This document shows positions 52,973-60,668 of a DNA stretch of 64,000 nt, one piece after another. The stretch comes from Streptomyces sp. CG4 (GTDB taxonomy: Bacteria; Actinomycetota; Actinomycetes; Streptomycetales; Streptomycetaceae), in assembly GCF_041080655.1 (NCBI RefSeq), contig NZ_CP163525.1:5394001-5458000 (forward strand), written 5' to 3'. A program made the position numbers and the translations under genes. The notes under the pieces are model-generated. The model was not told the DNA's origin. It made no database searches and saw only the letters and a list, made by a program, of their open reading frames with translations. The first letter of the stretch is position 1. Every line of letters starts with the position of its first letter.

Positions 52973-53856
52973 GCGTGCGGTTCCAACTCACCGAGGACCA
53001 GAAGGCGTTGCGGGCGGGCATGCGGGAGCTGCTGGAGCGGCGGTTCGGGCGGGAGGCGTTGCGGGCGGCCGTCGACGCGCCGGGACGGCTCGACCGGGAG
53101 CTGTGGCGGGCGCTCGGGGACGCCGGGTTCTTCGCGCTGCGGCTGCCCGAGGCGGACGGCGGGGTCGGGCTGGGGCTCCCGGAGGCGGTCCTGGCCTTCG
53201 AGGAGGCGGGACGCGCCCTGCTGCCCGGACCGCTCGCGGCCACGCATCTCGCCGCCGGCGCGGTGCCGGGCGCGGCCACCGGGGAGACGGTCGTGGCGGC
53301 GGTCGACGGAGAGCTGGTGGAGTGGCTGGAGGCGGCGGACGTCGTACGAGGTCAGGCGTCGGGCGCCGTAGCCCTGCGCTCACTGGACCCACTGACGCCG
53401 CTGCACCGGACTCCCGCCGCCGGTGCCACCGGCACCGGCACCCAGGACCCCGTGGCCGTCCTGCTCACCGCCGCCGAGCAGCTCGGCACCGCCGTACGCG
53501 TCGGCGAGCTCGCCGTGCAACACGCCCGGAACCGGACGCAGTTCGGACAGCCGATCGGCGCCTTCCAAGCCGTCAAGCATCTCTGCGCGGACCTCCTGGT
53601 ACGGACCGAGACCGCACGCGTGGCCGTCTACGCGGCCGCTGTCACCGCCGACCCCGCCGACATCGCCGCCGCCCGTCTGCTCGCCGACGAGGCCGCCGTC
53701 CAAGGTGCCCGCGACTGTCTCCAGGTGCACGGCGGCATGGGTTTCACCTGGGAGGCGGACGTACACCTGCATCTGAAGCGGGCCTGGGTGCGGGCCCGTC
53801 GTGGCGGCGGGAGCACGGAGAGTGAGGAACTTCTCGCGGCGCGACTGGTTGCCTGA
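52969..53856 (+). CDS. Acyl-CoA dehydrogenase, short partner
   Basis: The 295-residue protein has an acyl-CoA dehydrogenase N-terminal domain (FQLTEDQKALRAGMRELL) and a C-terminal domain with RNRTQFGQPIGAFQAVKHLC and VHGGMGFTWEADVHLHLKRA. The middle beta domain is much reduced compared with the usual 380 residues. It probably dimerises with the preceding protein and supplies FAD contacts through the FGQPI motif. GTG 52975 is another start. Confidence 0.87.
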   Translation: MSVRFQLTEDQKALRAGMRELLERRFGREALRAAVDAPGRLDRELWRALGDAGFFALRLPEADGGVGLGLPEAVLAFEEAGRALLPGPLAATHLAAGAVPGAATGETVVAAVDGELVEWLEAADVVRGQASGAVALRSLDPLTPLHRTPAAGATGTGTQDPVAVLLTAAEQLGTAVRVGELAVQHARNRTQFGQPIGAFQAVKHLCADLLVRTETARVAVYAAAVTADPADIAAARLLADEAAVQGARDCLQVHGGMGFTWEADVHLHLKRAWVRARRGGGSTESEELLAARLVA

Positions 53857-54391
53857 GCCACCGGCAACCCTCTGGGCTGCGGCGGCGGGAAAGCCCTGGC
53901 CCAAGATGTCGCGGATCGTGGCATGCCGGTATCACTTTGCGTCGATACCCGGTTGTGTCCTTCGCGGGACTCGTCACGACCCGGAGTCGGCTGTCCGCTC
54001 CGGTACCTTGTGTGGGATGCGAGTGGCTGCGAGCGCGGGCCGGGCCGGCGATGCCCCTGGGGCGGTGCCGGGTCGTGCGGTGCGCAGCGCCGCTCGCGGT
54101 GTGGTGACGGCTTCGACCGTCGCCTGTTCGATGCCCCGGCACGAGCGTCGCACAGTATGCCTCACGCGTACTCCTTCGCGCTGGAATATGCCCGAAGCGC
54201 TTGTTGGGGTGACTGTACGTCAACCATGCTGGCTCCAAAGGGAATCACGTTCCGTGACCCTTGCACTGGCCGTTGTTCTGGCCATGCAGAAAATGGCTAC
54301 GATCGTGGCCCTCGTGATCGCCGTCGCGGCTTCGGCCGTGGCGGCCTGGTGGCGTGGGGTCATGTGTCCGCCGGTTCGGATGGTGTGAGCG
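53857..54391. other. 535-base interval without a confident gene
   Basis: Codon-position bias is weak here and AT content is higher than in the neighbours. A 123-codon frame (54017-54388) ends in a hydrophobic stretch (MATIVALVIAVAASAVAAWW), but its middle has poor GC3. Only its last 35 codons look plausible, as a tiny membrane peptide. The interval must hold the promoter of the Bergerat-fold gene at 54392. Confidence 0.4.
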
Positions 54392-55051
54392 GTGCAGGTG
54401 CTTCAAGTGCAGCTGGAGATCCGGCCCGACCCCACGGAGGTGGGGCGGGCGAGGAGATGGGCTCGCGCGCGGCTCGCCGGGCTGGGAATAGCGGCCGACG
54501 AGCCGCTGGCCGAGACCCTGATCCTGCTCGTCTCCGAGCTGGTGACCAACGCGGTCGTGCACACCGGCCGCACGGCCGTGTTGAGGCTCTCCCTGCCGAG
54601 CACGGAGACCGAGTCGGCAGAGAGGGCTGAGGCTGTCGAACGGGCCGAGGCGGTCGAGAGGGCCGAGCAGGCAGTGCGTCTCGAAAAGGCCGCACAGGTC
54701 GCACAGGCTGAGCGGGCCGCACAGGCCGAGCGGGCCGAGGGGACCGTGCGGTGCGGTGCCGCCGAGTGGTCCGAGACGGCCGACCCGCCCGCGGCGGTCA
54801 CCGTGCGCGTCGAGGTGGCCGACTGCAGCTCCCGCGCCCCCGTGCCGCGCTGCGCCGGCGGTGACGCCACCGGCGGCCGTGGCCTGGCCCTCGTCGACTG
54901 CCTGGCCGATCGCTGGGGCTGGAGCCCGGAAGGCGCCGGCAAGAGCATCTGGTGCGAACTGGACCGCTGTTCGCAGCCCCGGGAGAGCGCAGCGATGGCG
55001 TACGGGGGCGGACTGTCCGCGTACGAGGGTCTCGCCTTCGAGGCGGTGTAG
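54392..55051 (+). CDS. Bergerat-fold ATP-binding (anti-sigma/RsbW-like) protein with coiled-coil insertion
   Basis: The 219-residue protein has the N box ELVTNAVVHTG (49-59) and the glycine box DATGGRGLALVDCL (158-171) of RsbW-type ATPases. Between them, residues about 71-117 are an Ala/Glu/Arg low-complexity insertion (ERAEAVERAEAVERAEQAV and similar) that predicts a charged helix or coiled coil. The nucleotide-binding Asp appears as VADCSS. These proteins bind sigma or STAS partners or act as small sensors. It starts at a GTG. Confidence 0.85.
   Translation: MQVLQVQLEIRPDPTEVGRARRWARARLAGLGIAADEPLAETLILLVSELVTNAVVHTGRTAVLRLSLPSTETESAERAEAVERAEAVERAEQAVRLEKAAQVAQAERAAQAERAEGTVRCGAAEWSETADPPAAVTVRVEVADCSSRAPVPRCAGGDATGGRGLALVDCLADRWGWSPEGAGKSIWCELDRCSQPRESAAMAYGGGLSAYEGLAFEAV
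54618..54745 (+). repeat. In-frame degenerate repeat encoding (ERAEAV)n
   Basis: Imperfect units of GAGAGGGCCGAGGCGGTC type recur about seven times within the ATP-binding gene, expanding the loop between its two ATP boxes. Confidence 0.6.
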
Positions 55052-55303
55052 CACCCGGCGCGGTGGTGCGCCGGGGGTGCCTCCGTGCGCGGGTGCCCTG
55101 AGCAGGGCGTACGTAACAAACCCCCGTACCGGCGTTGACGACCCGTCACCGCCTGAACAGGCTTGTGGGCGACGATTCGCCGCGAGGGGACGACGAGGAT
55201 CGGAGACGGCGGTCCTCGTCGAGTGTGGGTCGCACCCGGTGGGCGGCGCGTGCGCGGGACCGAGGGGGAGCGCGCCGCCAGCCGGTCAATGCTCGGGAGC
55301 CTC

Positions 55304-56230
55304 TCAGAGGACGGCCACGGGGGCCACCGGGGTACCCGTCGCGCCGACGAACGGCTCGGGCATCGCCGACAGCAGGAACGCATACCGCCCCGCTTCTCCA
55401 CAGGCTGTGGACAACTCTTCGAGATTCCAGTTCTGCCCCTGGAGCATCCCCATCTCCACCAGATGCAGGGCGTGCACGGGCAACCAGAGATTCTCCGACT
55501 CGGGCGGAAATATCTCAAAAGTGAGCGTGTCGTTCGCGACCGCCGCGACATCGCGCGCGTGGAACCACTCCGGTGTACGGATGGACAGCCCCGGCGACGG
55601 ATAGCCGTACCCGTGCTTGTCCCCGGCCAGGCACACCTGCACCTGCCCGGTCCGCACCAGCACGACGTCCCCGGACCGGACCGCGGTCCCGGCGAGTTCC
55701 TCGGCCGCGTCGAGATCCTCCGGCGTGACCGCGTGCCCGCCGTCCAGCCGGTCCACGCCCCGCGCGCGTGCCACGTCCAGCAGCACCCCGCGCGAGACGA
55801 TGTGCCGCGCCTTGTCGATCCCGGCGAACTCCGCGCCGCCGTGCGCGGTGACCGTGTGCGCCGGGCGGCCGTTGTAGACCTTCCCCGAGTGCGAGACATG
55901 GGTGAGCGCGTCCCAGTGCGTGCCCGCCTGCAGGCCCATGGTCACCACGTCGTCGCTGCACGCCACCGTGCCCGGCCCGAACAGCTCCTGGTTGATCTGC
56001 ACCATCGCGTGCAGCGGATCGACCCGCCCGGGGATCAGGCCCGTCTGCACCCCGCCCTGCCGGAGGGGAAGGGCGAGCGGGATCCGGCGCCCGGTGCGGA
56101 CCTCGGCGACGGCCGCGCGTACGACCTCGTCGGTGATGAGATTCAGGGTCCCGATCTCGTCGTCCGCTCCCCAGCGCCCCCAGTTGTTCACGCGCCCCGC
56201 GATCTCGTGGAACTCCTTGGGCAGTGCCAT
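55304..56230 (-). CDS. Cyclase family protein (kynurenine formamidase-like)
   Basis: The 308-residue metal-dependent hydrolase has the family motif LQAGTHWDALTHVSHSG (H-x-D-x3-H) and the C-terminal FEIFPPESENLWLPVHALHL with metal or acid residues. Starting MALPKEFHEIAGRVNNWGRW, it belongs to the larger cyclase group that opens or lactonises ring compounds. It is divergent from the SDR gene, and the shared promoter carries a CTRACG-N3-CGTCAG palindrome. Confidence 0.87.
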   Translation of the reverse strand: MALPKEFHEIAGRVNNWGRWGADDEIGTLNLITDEVVRAAVAEVRTGRRIPLALPLRQGGVQTGLIPGRVDPLHAMVQINQELFGPGTVACSDDVVTMGLQAGTHWDALTHVSHSGKVYNGRPAHTVTAHGGAEFAGIDKARHIVSRGVLLDVARARGVDRLDGGHAVTPEDLDAAEELAGTAVRSGDVVLVRTGQVQVCLAGDKHGYGYPSPGLSIRTPEWFHARDVAAVANDTLTFEIFPPESENLWLPVHALHLVEMGMLQGQNWNLEELSTACGEAGRYAFLLSAMPEPFVGATGTPVAPVAVL

Positions 56231-56278
56231 CCGGTGCCTCCCCGGGGCTTGTGTCCGCGCATCCGACGCGCCATAGAA

Positions 56279-56295
56279 TCTAACGGACCGTCAGA
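56279..56295. promoter_or_regulatory. Operator c, TCTAACG-N3-CGTCAGA
   Basis: TCTAACGGACCGTCAGA differs from a perfect palindrome by one base and matches operators a and b. It lies 49 bases upstream of the cyclase start and 22 bases upstream of the SDR start. Confidence 0.65.
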
Positions 56296-56316
56296 AACCG
56301 CGGGAAGGGGCCGGGC

Positions 56317-57228
56317 GTGGGGAACTTCTTGGCAGGAAAGGTCGTCGCCGTGACCGGTGCCGGACGCGGCATCGGCCGGGCGGTCGCGCGGGCGGCGGCC
56401 GCCGAGGGGGCGAGGGTCGTCGTCAACGACTACGGCGTCGCCATGGACGGCGCCTCGCCCACCAGCGAGGTCGCCGAGGCCGTCGTCAAGGAGATCGAGG
56501 CGGCGGGCGGGGACGCGGTCGCGGTGGCCGACGACATCTCCACGATGGCGGGCGGGCAACGGGTCGTCGACGCGGCCCTGGCGTCGTACGGCCGTCTCGA
56601 CGGGGTCGTGTGCGTGGCCGGGATCCTGCGCGAGCGGATGCTGTTCAACATGACCGAGGAGGAGTGGGATCCGGTGATCGCCACCCACCTCAAGGGCACG
56701 TTCACCGTCTTCCGGGCGGCGTCCGCGGTGATGCGCGGGCAGCGCTCCGGCACGCTGATCGGTTTCACCAGCGGCAACCACCAGGGCTCGGTGTCCCAGG
56801 CCAACTACAGCGCGGCGAAGGGCGGGATCATCTCGCTCGTCCGCAGCGCCGCGCTGGGCCTGCACAAGTACGGGGTGACCGCGAACGCGGTGGCGCCGGT
56901 GGCGCGTACGCGGATGTCCGCGCACGTGCCCATGGAACTGACGGAGATCGGCGAGCCGGAGGATGTGGCGGCGCTGGTGGTGTACCTGCTGTCGGACCGG
57001 GCCGCCGCGCTGGACATCACCGGGCAGGTGTACACGGTCGCCGGACCGAAGATCGCGGTGTGGGCCCAGCCGAGGGAACTCCGTTCGGTTCACGGGGAGG
57101 GAGCGTGGACGCCGGAGCGGATTGCCGAGGTTCTGCCGGGCGAGGTGGGGGTGGATCCGATGCCGATGCTGTCCCAGCTTTTGGCGATGGAAGCGGCGGC
57201 GCGGAGTGGGTCTCGGCCGAACGCCTAA
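56317..57228 (+). CDS. SDR family oxidoreductase (hydroxyacyl-CoA dehydrogenase-like)
   Basis: The 303-residue protein has the NAD(P) motif TGAGRGIGRAVARA, active-site Tyr and Lys in YSAAKGG, and a substrate loop with SGNHQG. The structural Asn-Ala-Gly motif is changed to VCVAGI. A C-terminal extension of about 50 residues beyond the core fold is typical of SDRs near acyl-CoA dehydrogenases. It starts at a GTG just after operator c. Confidence 0.88.
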   Translation: MGNFLAGKVVAVTGAGRGIGRAVARAAAAEGARVVVNDYGVAMDGASPTSEVAEAVVKEIEAAGGDAVAVADDISTMAGGQRVVDAALASYGRLDGVVCVAGILRERMLFNMTEEEWDPVIATHLKGTFTVFRAASAVMRGQRSGTLIGFTSGNHQGSVSQANYSAAKGGIISLVRSAALGLHKYGVTANAVAPVARTRMSAHVPMELTEIGEPEDVAALVVYLLSDRAAALDITGQVYTVAGPKIAVWAQPRELRSVHGEGAWTPERIAEVLPGEVGVDPMPMLSQLLAMEAAARSGSRPNA

Positions 57229-57251
57229 TAGTTCGGGGCGCGTTGTGGTGT

Positions 57252-57332
57252 CGCGGCTGCGGGTTCGTCGTGGTTGATCGCGCGCACGCGGCGGTAGCCG
57301 CATATCTGACACAGCCCCGCGCCCCTAGGGGG
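57252..57332. repeat. Dispersed Streptomyces intergenic repeat (copy 4, reverse orientation)
   Basis: GCGGCTGCGGGTTCGTCGTGG to CCCCGCGCCCCTAGGGG is the reverse complement of the 28597/38041 family. It lies between the SDR and acyl-CoA dehydrogenase genes, so it sits inside a probable transcription unit. Confidence 0.7.
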
Positions 57333-57381
57333 TTGCAGCTGGCAGCGCCCACATTCGGCCCCCAATCGGAGGTGGTCCACC

Positions 57382-58530
57382 ATGGATTTCGGGTTCAGTG
57401 ATGAGGATGACGAATTTCGGGCCGAGGCCCGCGCATGGCTGGCCGCGCACGCCAACCCGGCGACGAGCAGACGTACCTGGGAACGCACCCTCGGTCGGGC
57501 CGGCTGGATCGGGATCGGCTGGCCGGAGTCCGGATACGGCAACCGGACCGCCACGCTCACCCAGCAGGTCGCCTGGGCCGAGGAGTACGCCCGTTCTCCC
57601 GCACCCCCGCGTTCGGGCCACATCGGCGAGAACCTGCTCGCCCCCACGCTCCTCGTACACGGCACCGAGGAGCAGAAGTCCCGGTTTCTGCCGCCGATCG
57701 CGGCCGGGGAGGAGCTGTGGTGCCAGGGGTACAGCGAGCCCGGCGCCGGTTCGGATCTGGCCGGGGTGCGGACGGTGGCGGTGCGGGAGGGGGAGGGGTA
57801 CCGGATCAGCGGGCAGAAGATCTGGACCTCGCTCGCCCACGAGGCCGACTGGTGCTTCGTGCTGGCCCGCACCGACCCGGACTCCCGCCGCCACCACGGG
57901 CTCGGCTTCCTGCTCGTCCCCATGGACCAGCCCGGCCGTATCGAGGTCCGCCCCATCCGGCAGATGACGGGCACCAGCGACTTCAACGAGGTCTTCTTCG
58001 ACGGGGCGCACGCGCGCGCGGAGCACGTCGTCGGGGGAGAGGGGCAGGGGTGGCGCGTGGCCATGAGCCTGCTCGGGTTCGAGCGCGGGGTGTCGACCCT
58101 CTCCCAACAGATCGGGTTCGCCGAGGAGTTGGCGGGCATCATCCGGACCGCCGTGCGGAACGGGGCGGTGCGGGATCCCGTCGTACGGTCGCGGCTCGTA
58201 CGGCAGTGGGCCGAGCTGCGGACCATGCGCCGACACGCCCTGCGGACCCTCGGCGGCTCGGCCGACCCCGGCGCGCCCAGCGTGGCCAAGCTGCTGTGGG
58301 CCGGCTGGCACCAGCGGCTGGGCGAGCTGGCGATGCAGGTCCGGGGCGCGGCGGCCACCGTCGGCCCCACGGACTGGTCGCCCTCGGTGCCGTACGAACT
58401 CGACGCCGACCAGCACCTGTTCCTGTTCTCCCGGGCCGACACCATCTACGGCGGCTCCGACCAGGTCCAGCGCACGATCATCGCCGAGCGCGTGCTCGGT
58501 CTGCCCAGAGAGCCCAAGGGGGCCGTGTGA
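57382..58530 (+). CDS. Acyl-CoA dehydrogenase
   Basis: The 382-residue flavoenzyme has LWCQGYSEPGAGSDLAGVRT, GQKIWTSLAHEADWCFVLAR and GWRVAMSLLGFERG. The usual catalytic Glu site reads IYGGSDQVQR, with Gly357 where Glu is expected, so it too lacks the canonical base. Its neighbours suggest oxidation of a ring or side-chain acyl-CoA. Its stop overlaps the alcohol dehydrogenase start (TGATG). Confidence 0.88.
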   Translation: MDFGFSDEDDEFRAEARAWLAAHANPATSRRTWERTLGRAGWIGIGWPESGYGNRTATLTQQVAWAEEYARSPAPPRSGHIGENLLAPTLLVHGTEEQKSRFLPPIAAGEELWCQGYSEPGAGSDLAGVRTVAVREGEGYRISGQKIWTSLAHEADWCFVLARTDPDSRRHHGLGFLLVPMDQPGRIEVRPIRQMTGTSDFNEVFFDGAHARAEHVVGGEGQGWRVAMSLLGFERGVSTLSQQIGFAEELAGIIRTAVRNGAVRDPVVRSRLVRQWAELRTMRRHALRTLGGSADPGAPSVAKLLWAGWHQRLGELAMQVRGAAATVGPTDWSPSVPYELDADQHLFLFSRADTIYGGSDQVQRTIIAERVLGLPREPKGAV

Positions 58531-59579
58531 TGCGTGGTGTGGTGTTCGACGGCAAGCAGGTCCAGGTGGTGGACGACCTGGCGGTGCGCGGGCCGGGGCC
58601 CGGCGAGGTGCTCGTGGCCATCGCGGCGGCGGGACTGTGCCACAGCGATCTGTCCGTGGTGGACGGCACCATTCCCTTCCCGGTACCGGTGGTGCTGGGG
58701 CACGAGGGGGCCGGGGTGGTCGAGGCGGTCGGCGTGGGGGTCACCCATGTCCGGCCCGGTGACCATGTGGCGCTGTCCACGCTCGCCAACTGCGGCACCT
58801 GCCCGGAGTGCGACCGGGGCCGGCCGACGATGTGCCGGCAGGCGATCGGGCGCCCGGGGAAGCCGTTCAGCCGGGGCACCGGACCGGTCCATCAGTTCGC
58901 CTCCAACTCGGCGTTCGCGGAGCGGACCGTCGTCAAGGCCGTGCAGGCGGTGCCGATCCCGAAGGACATCCCCCTGGAGTCCGCCGCGCTGATCGGGTGC
59001 GGGGTGCTCACGGGCGTGGGCGCGGTGCTGAACCGGGCCCGGGTGGACCGCGGGGACAGTGTCGTCGTCATCGGGACCGGGGGCATCGGGCTGAACGTGC
59101 TGCAGGGCGCCCGGCTCGCGGGGGCGCTCAGGATCGTCGCCGTGGACGCCAATCCGGCCAAGGCGGAGGTGGCCCGGCAGTTCGGCGCCACCGACTTCCT
59201 GACCTCGACGGATGGCGTGCGGGACATCCTGCCCGCGGGCGCCGACCACACCTTCGAGTGCGTCGGCCGGGTGGAGCTGATCCGGCAGGCCATCGACCTT
59301 CTCGACCGGCACGGCCAGGCGATCCTGCTCGGCGTCCCCGCGGCCACCGCGGAGGCGTCCTTCCTGGTCTCCTCCCTCTACCTCGACAAGTCCGTCCTGG
59401 GCTGCCGCTACGGCTCCTCGCGCCCCCAGCGGGACATCGCCCTGTACGCCGAGCTGTACCGCCAAGGGCGCCTGCTGCTCGACGAGTTGGTGACGGCCGT
59501 CTACCCGGTGGAGGACTTCGCCAAGGCCCGCGCGGACGCGGAGGCGGGCCGGGTGGCGCGGGCGGTGCTCACGTTCTGA
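58530..59579 (+). CDS. Zinc-dependent alcohol dehydrogenase
   Basis: The 349-residue MDR enzyme has the catalytic zinc site (Cys in AAGLCHSDLS, His-Glu in LGHEGAGVVE), a structural zinc cluster (CGTCPECDRGRPTMC) and an NAD-binding GTGGIGLNVLQGARL. It probably oxidises a hydroxyl intermediate of the pathway to an aldehyde or ketone. It is coupled to the previous gene by a 1-base overlap, and its 3' end overlaps the convergent AraC gene by 11 bases. Confidence 0.9.
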   Translation: MRGVVFDGKQVQVVDDLAVRGPGPGEVLVAIAAAGLCHSDLSVVDGTIPFPVPVVLGHEGAGVVEAVGVGVTHVRPGDHVALSTLANCGTCPECDRGRPTMCRQAIGRPGKPFSRGTGPVHQFASNSAFAERTVVKAVQAVPIPKDIPLESAALIGCGVLTGVGAVLNRARVDRGDSVVVIGTGGIGLNVLQGARLAGALRIVAVDANPAKAEVARQFGATDFLTSTDGVRDILPAGADHTFECVGRVELIRQAIDLLDRHGQAILLGVPAATAEASFLVSSLYLDKSVLGCRYGSSRPQRDIALYAELYRQGRLLLDELVTAVYPVEDFAKARADAEAGRVARAVLTF

Positions 59580-60597
59580 CCGCCGGCCCGCACACCCCGG
59601 CGCCCGTCCGGAACGTCCTCCGGTACGCCGTCGGTGTCACCCCGAGCGCCTGCTGGAGATGCTGGCGCATCGACTGGGCCGTGCCGAAGCCGGCCTCGCG
59701 CGCCACCTGGTCGATGGACAGGTCCGTGGTCTCCAGCAGATGGCGGGCGCGTTCGACGCGCTGCTGGGTCAGCCACTGGACGGGGCTGACCCCGACCTCC
59801 TCGCGGAAGCGGCGGGTGAAGGTGCGTACCGACATGGCCTCCTGCCCGGCCATGTCGCGCAGCTGGATCGGCTCGTGGAGGCGGCCCAGCGCCCAGGCGC
59901 GGGCCGCGGTCGTCGTGGCCAGCTGCGGGTCCGGGACCGGGCGGTGGATGTACTGGGCCTGGCCGCCGTCCCGGTACGGCGGTACGACCGTACGCCGGGC
60001 GACGTCGTTGGCGACCGCCGTACCGAAGTCGCGGCGCACCATGTGCAGACACAGGTCGATCCCGGCGGCCACGCCGGCCGAGGTCAGCACGTCGCCGTCG
60101 TCGATGAACAGCACGTCCGCGTCGACCCTGATCCTCGGGAACATCCGCTGGAAGCGCTCGGCGTCGGCCCAGTGCGTGGTCGCCGGGCGGCCGTCGAGGT
60201 AGCCGGCGGCGGCGAGGACGTAGACACCGGTGCAGATGGAGGCGAGCCGGGTACCGGGCCGGATGCGGGCGAGCGCAGCGGCCAACTCCTCGGTGAGCCG
60301 GCCCTCCTCGAAGACCGGGCCCAGCTCGTACGACGCCGGGACGATCACCGTGTCGGCCTCGGCCAGCGCCTCCGGGCCGTGCGGGACGTGCACGGCGAAG
60401 TCGGCGTCCGTCTCGACCGCGCCGGGCGGCCGTACCGAGCAGGTCACCACCTCGTACAGCAGCCTGCCCCGCTCGTCCTTCGGGCGGCCGAAGATGCGGT
60501 GCGGGATGCCCAGTTCGAAGGGGAGCAGGCCGTCGAGGGCGAGCACGACGACCCGATGCGGCCGGAAGTCCTCGGATCCTTCAGCTACGACACTCAT
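59569..60597 (-). CDS. GlxA family transcriptional regulator (DJ-1/PfpI + AraC HTH)
   Basis: The 342-residue protein has an N-terminal DJ-1/PfpI-like domain (VVVLALDGLLPFELGIPHRI, ASICTGVYVLAAAGYLDGR with the nucleophile-elbow Cys) and two AraC helix-turn-helices (MSVRTFTRRFREEVGVSPVQ; IDQVAREAGFGTAQSMRQHL). The family senses small metabolites and is usually an activator. Its placement beside the alcohol dehydrogenase and MFS genes makes them possible targets. Confidence 0.9.
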   Translation of the reverse strand: MSVVAEGSEDFRPHRVVVLALDGLLPFELGIPHRIFGRPKDERGRLLYEVVTCSVRPPGAVETDADFAVHVPHGPEALAEADTVIVPASYELGPVFEEGRLTEELAAALARIRPGTRLASICTGVYVLAAAGYLDGRPATTHWADAERFQRMFPRIRVDADVLFIDDGDVLTSAGVAAGIDLCLHMVRRDFGTAVANDVARRTVVPPYRDGGQAQYIHRPVPDPQLATTTAARAWALGRLHEPIQLRDMAGQEAMSVRTFTRRFREEVGVSPVQWLTQQRVERARHLLETTDLSIDQVAREAGFGTAQSMRQHLQQALGVTPTAYRRTFRTGAGVCGPAVRT

Positions 60598-60668
60598 GGC
60601 CCGATCCTAGCGGATACTGTCCTTCGGGCCACTCGATGCGCGGAGCCGGAAACCGGACGCTTGATGAC

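Noticed and set aside
54017..54388. 123-codon frame before the Bergerat-fold gene
   Set aside because: The middle part has poor third-position GC and no family similarity; only a short C-terminal hydrophobic part looks like protein.
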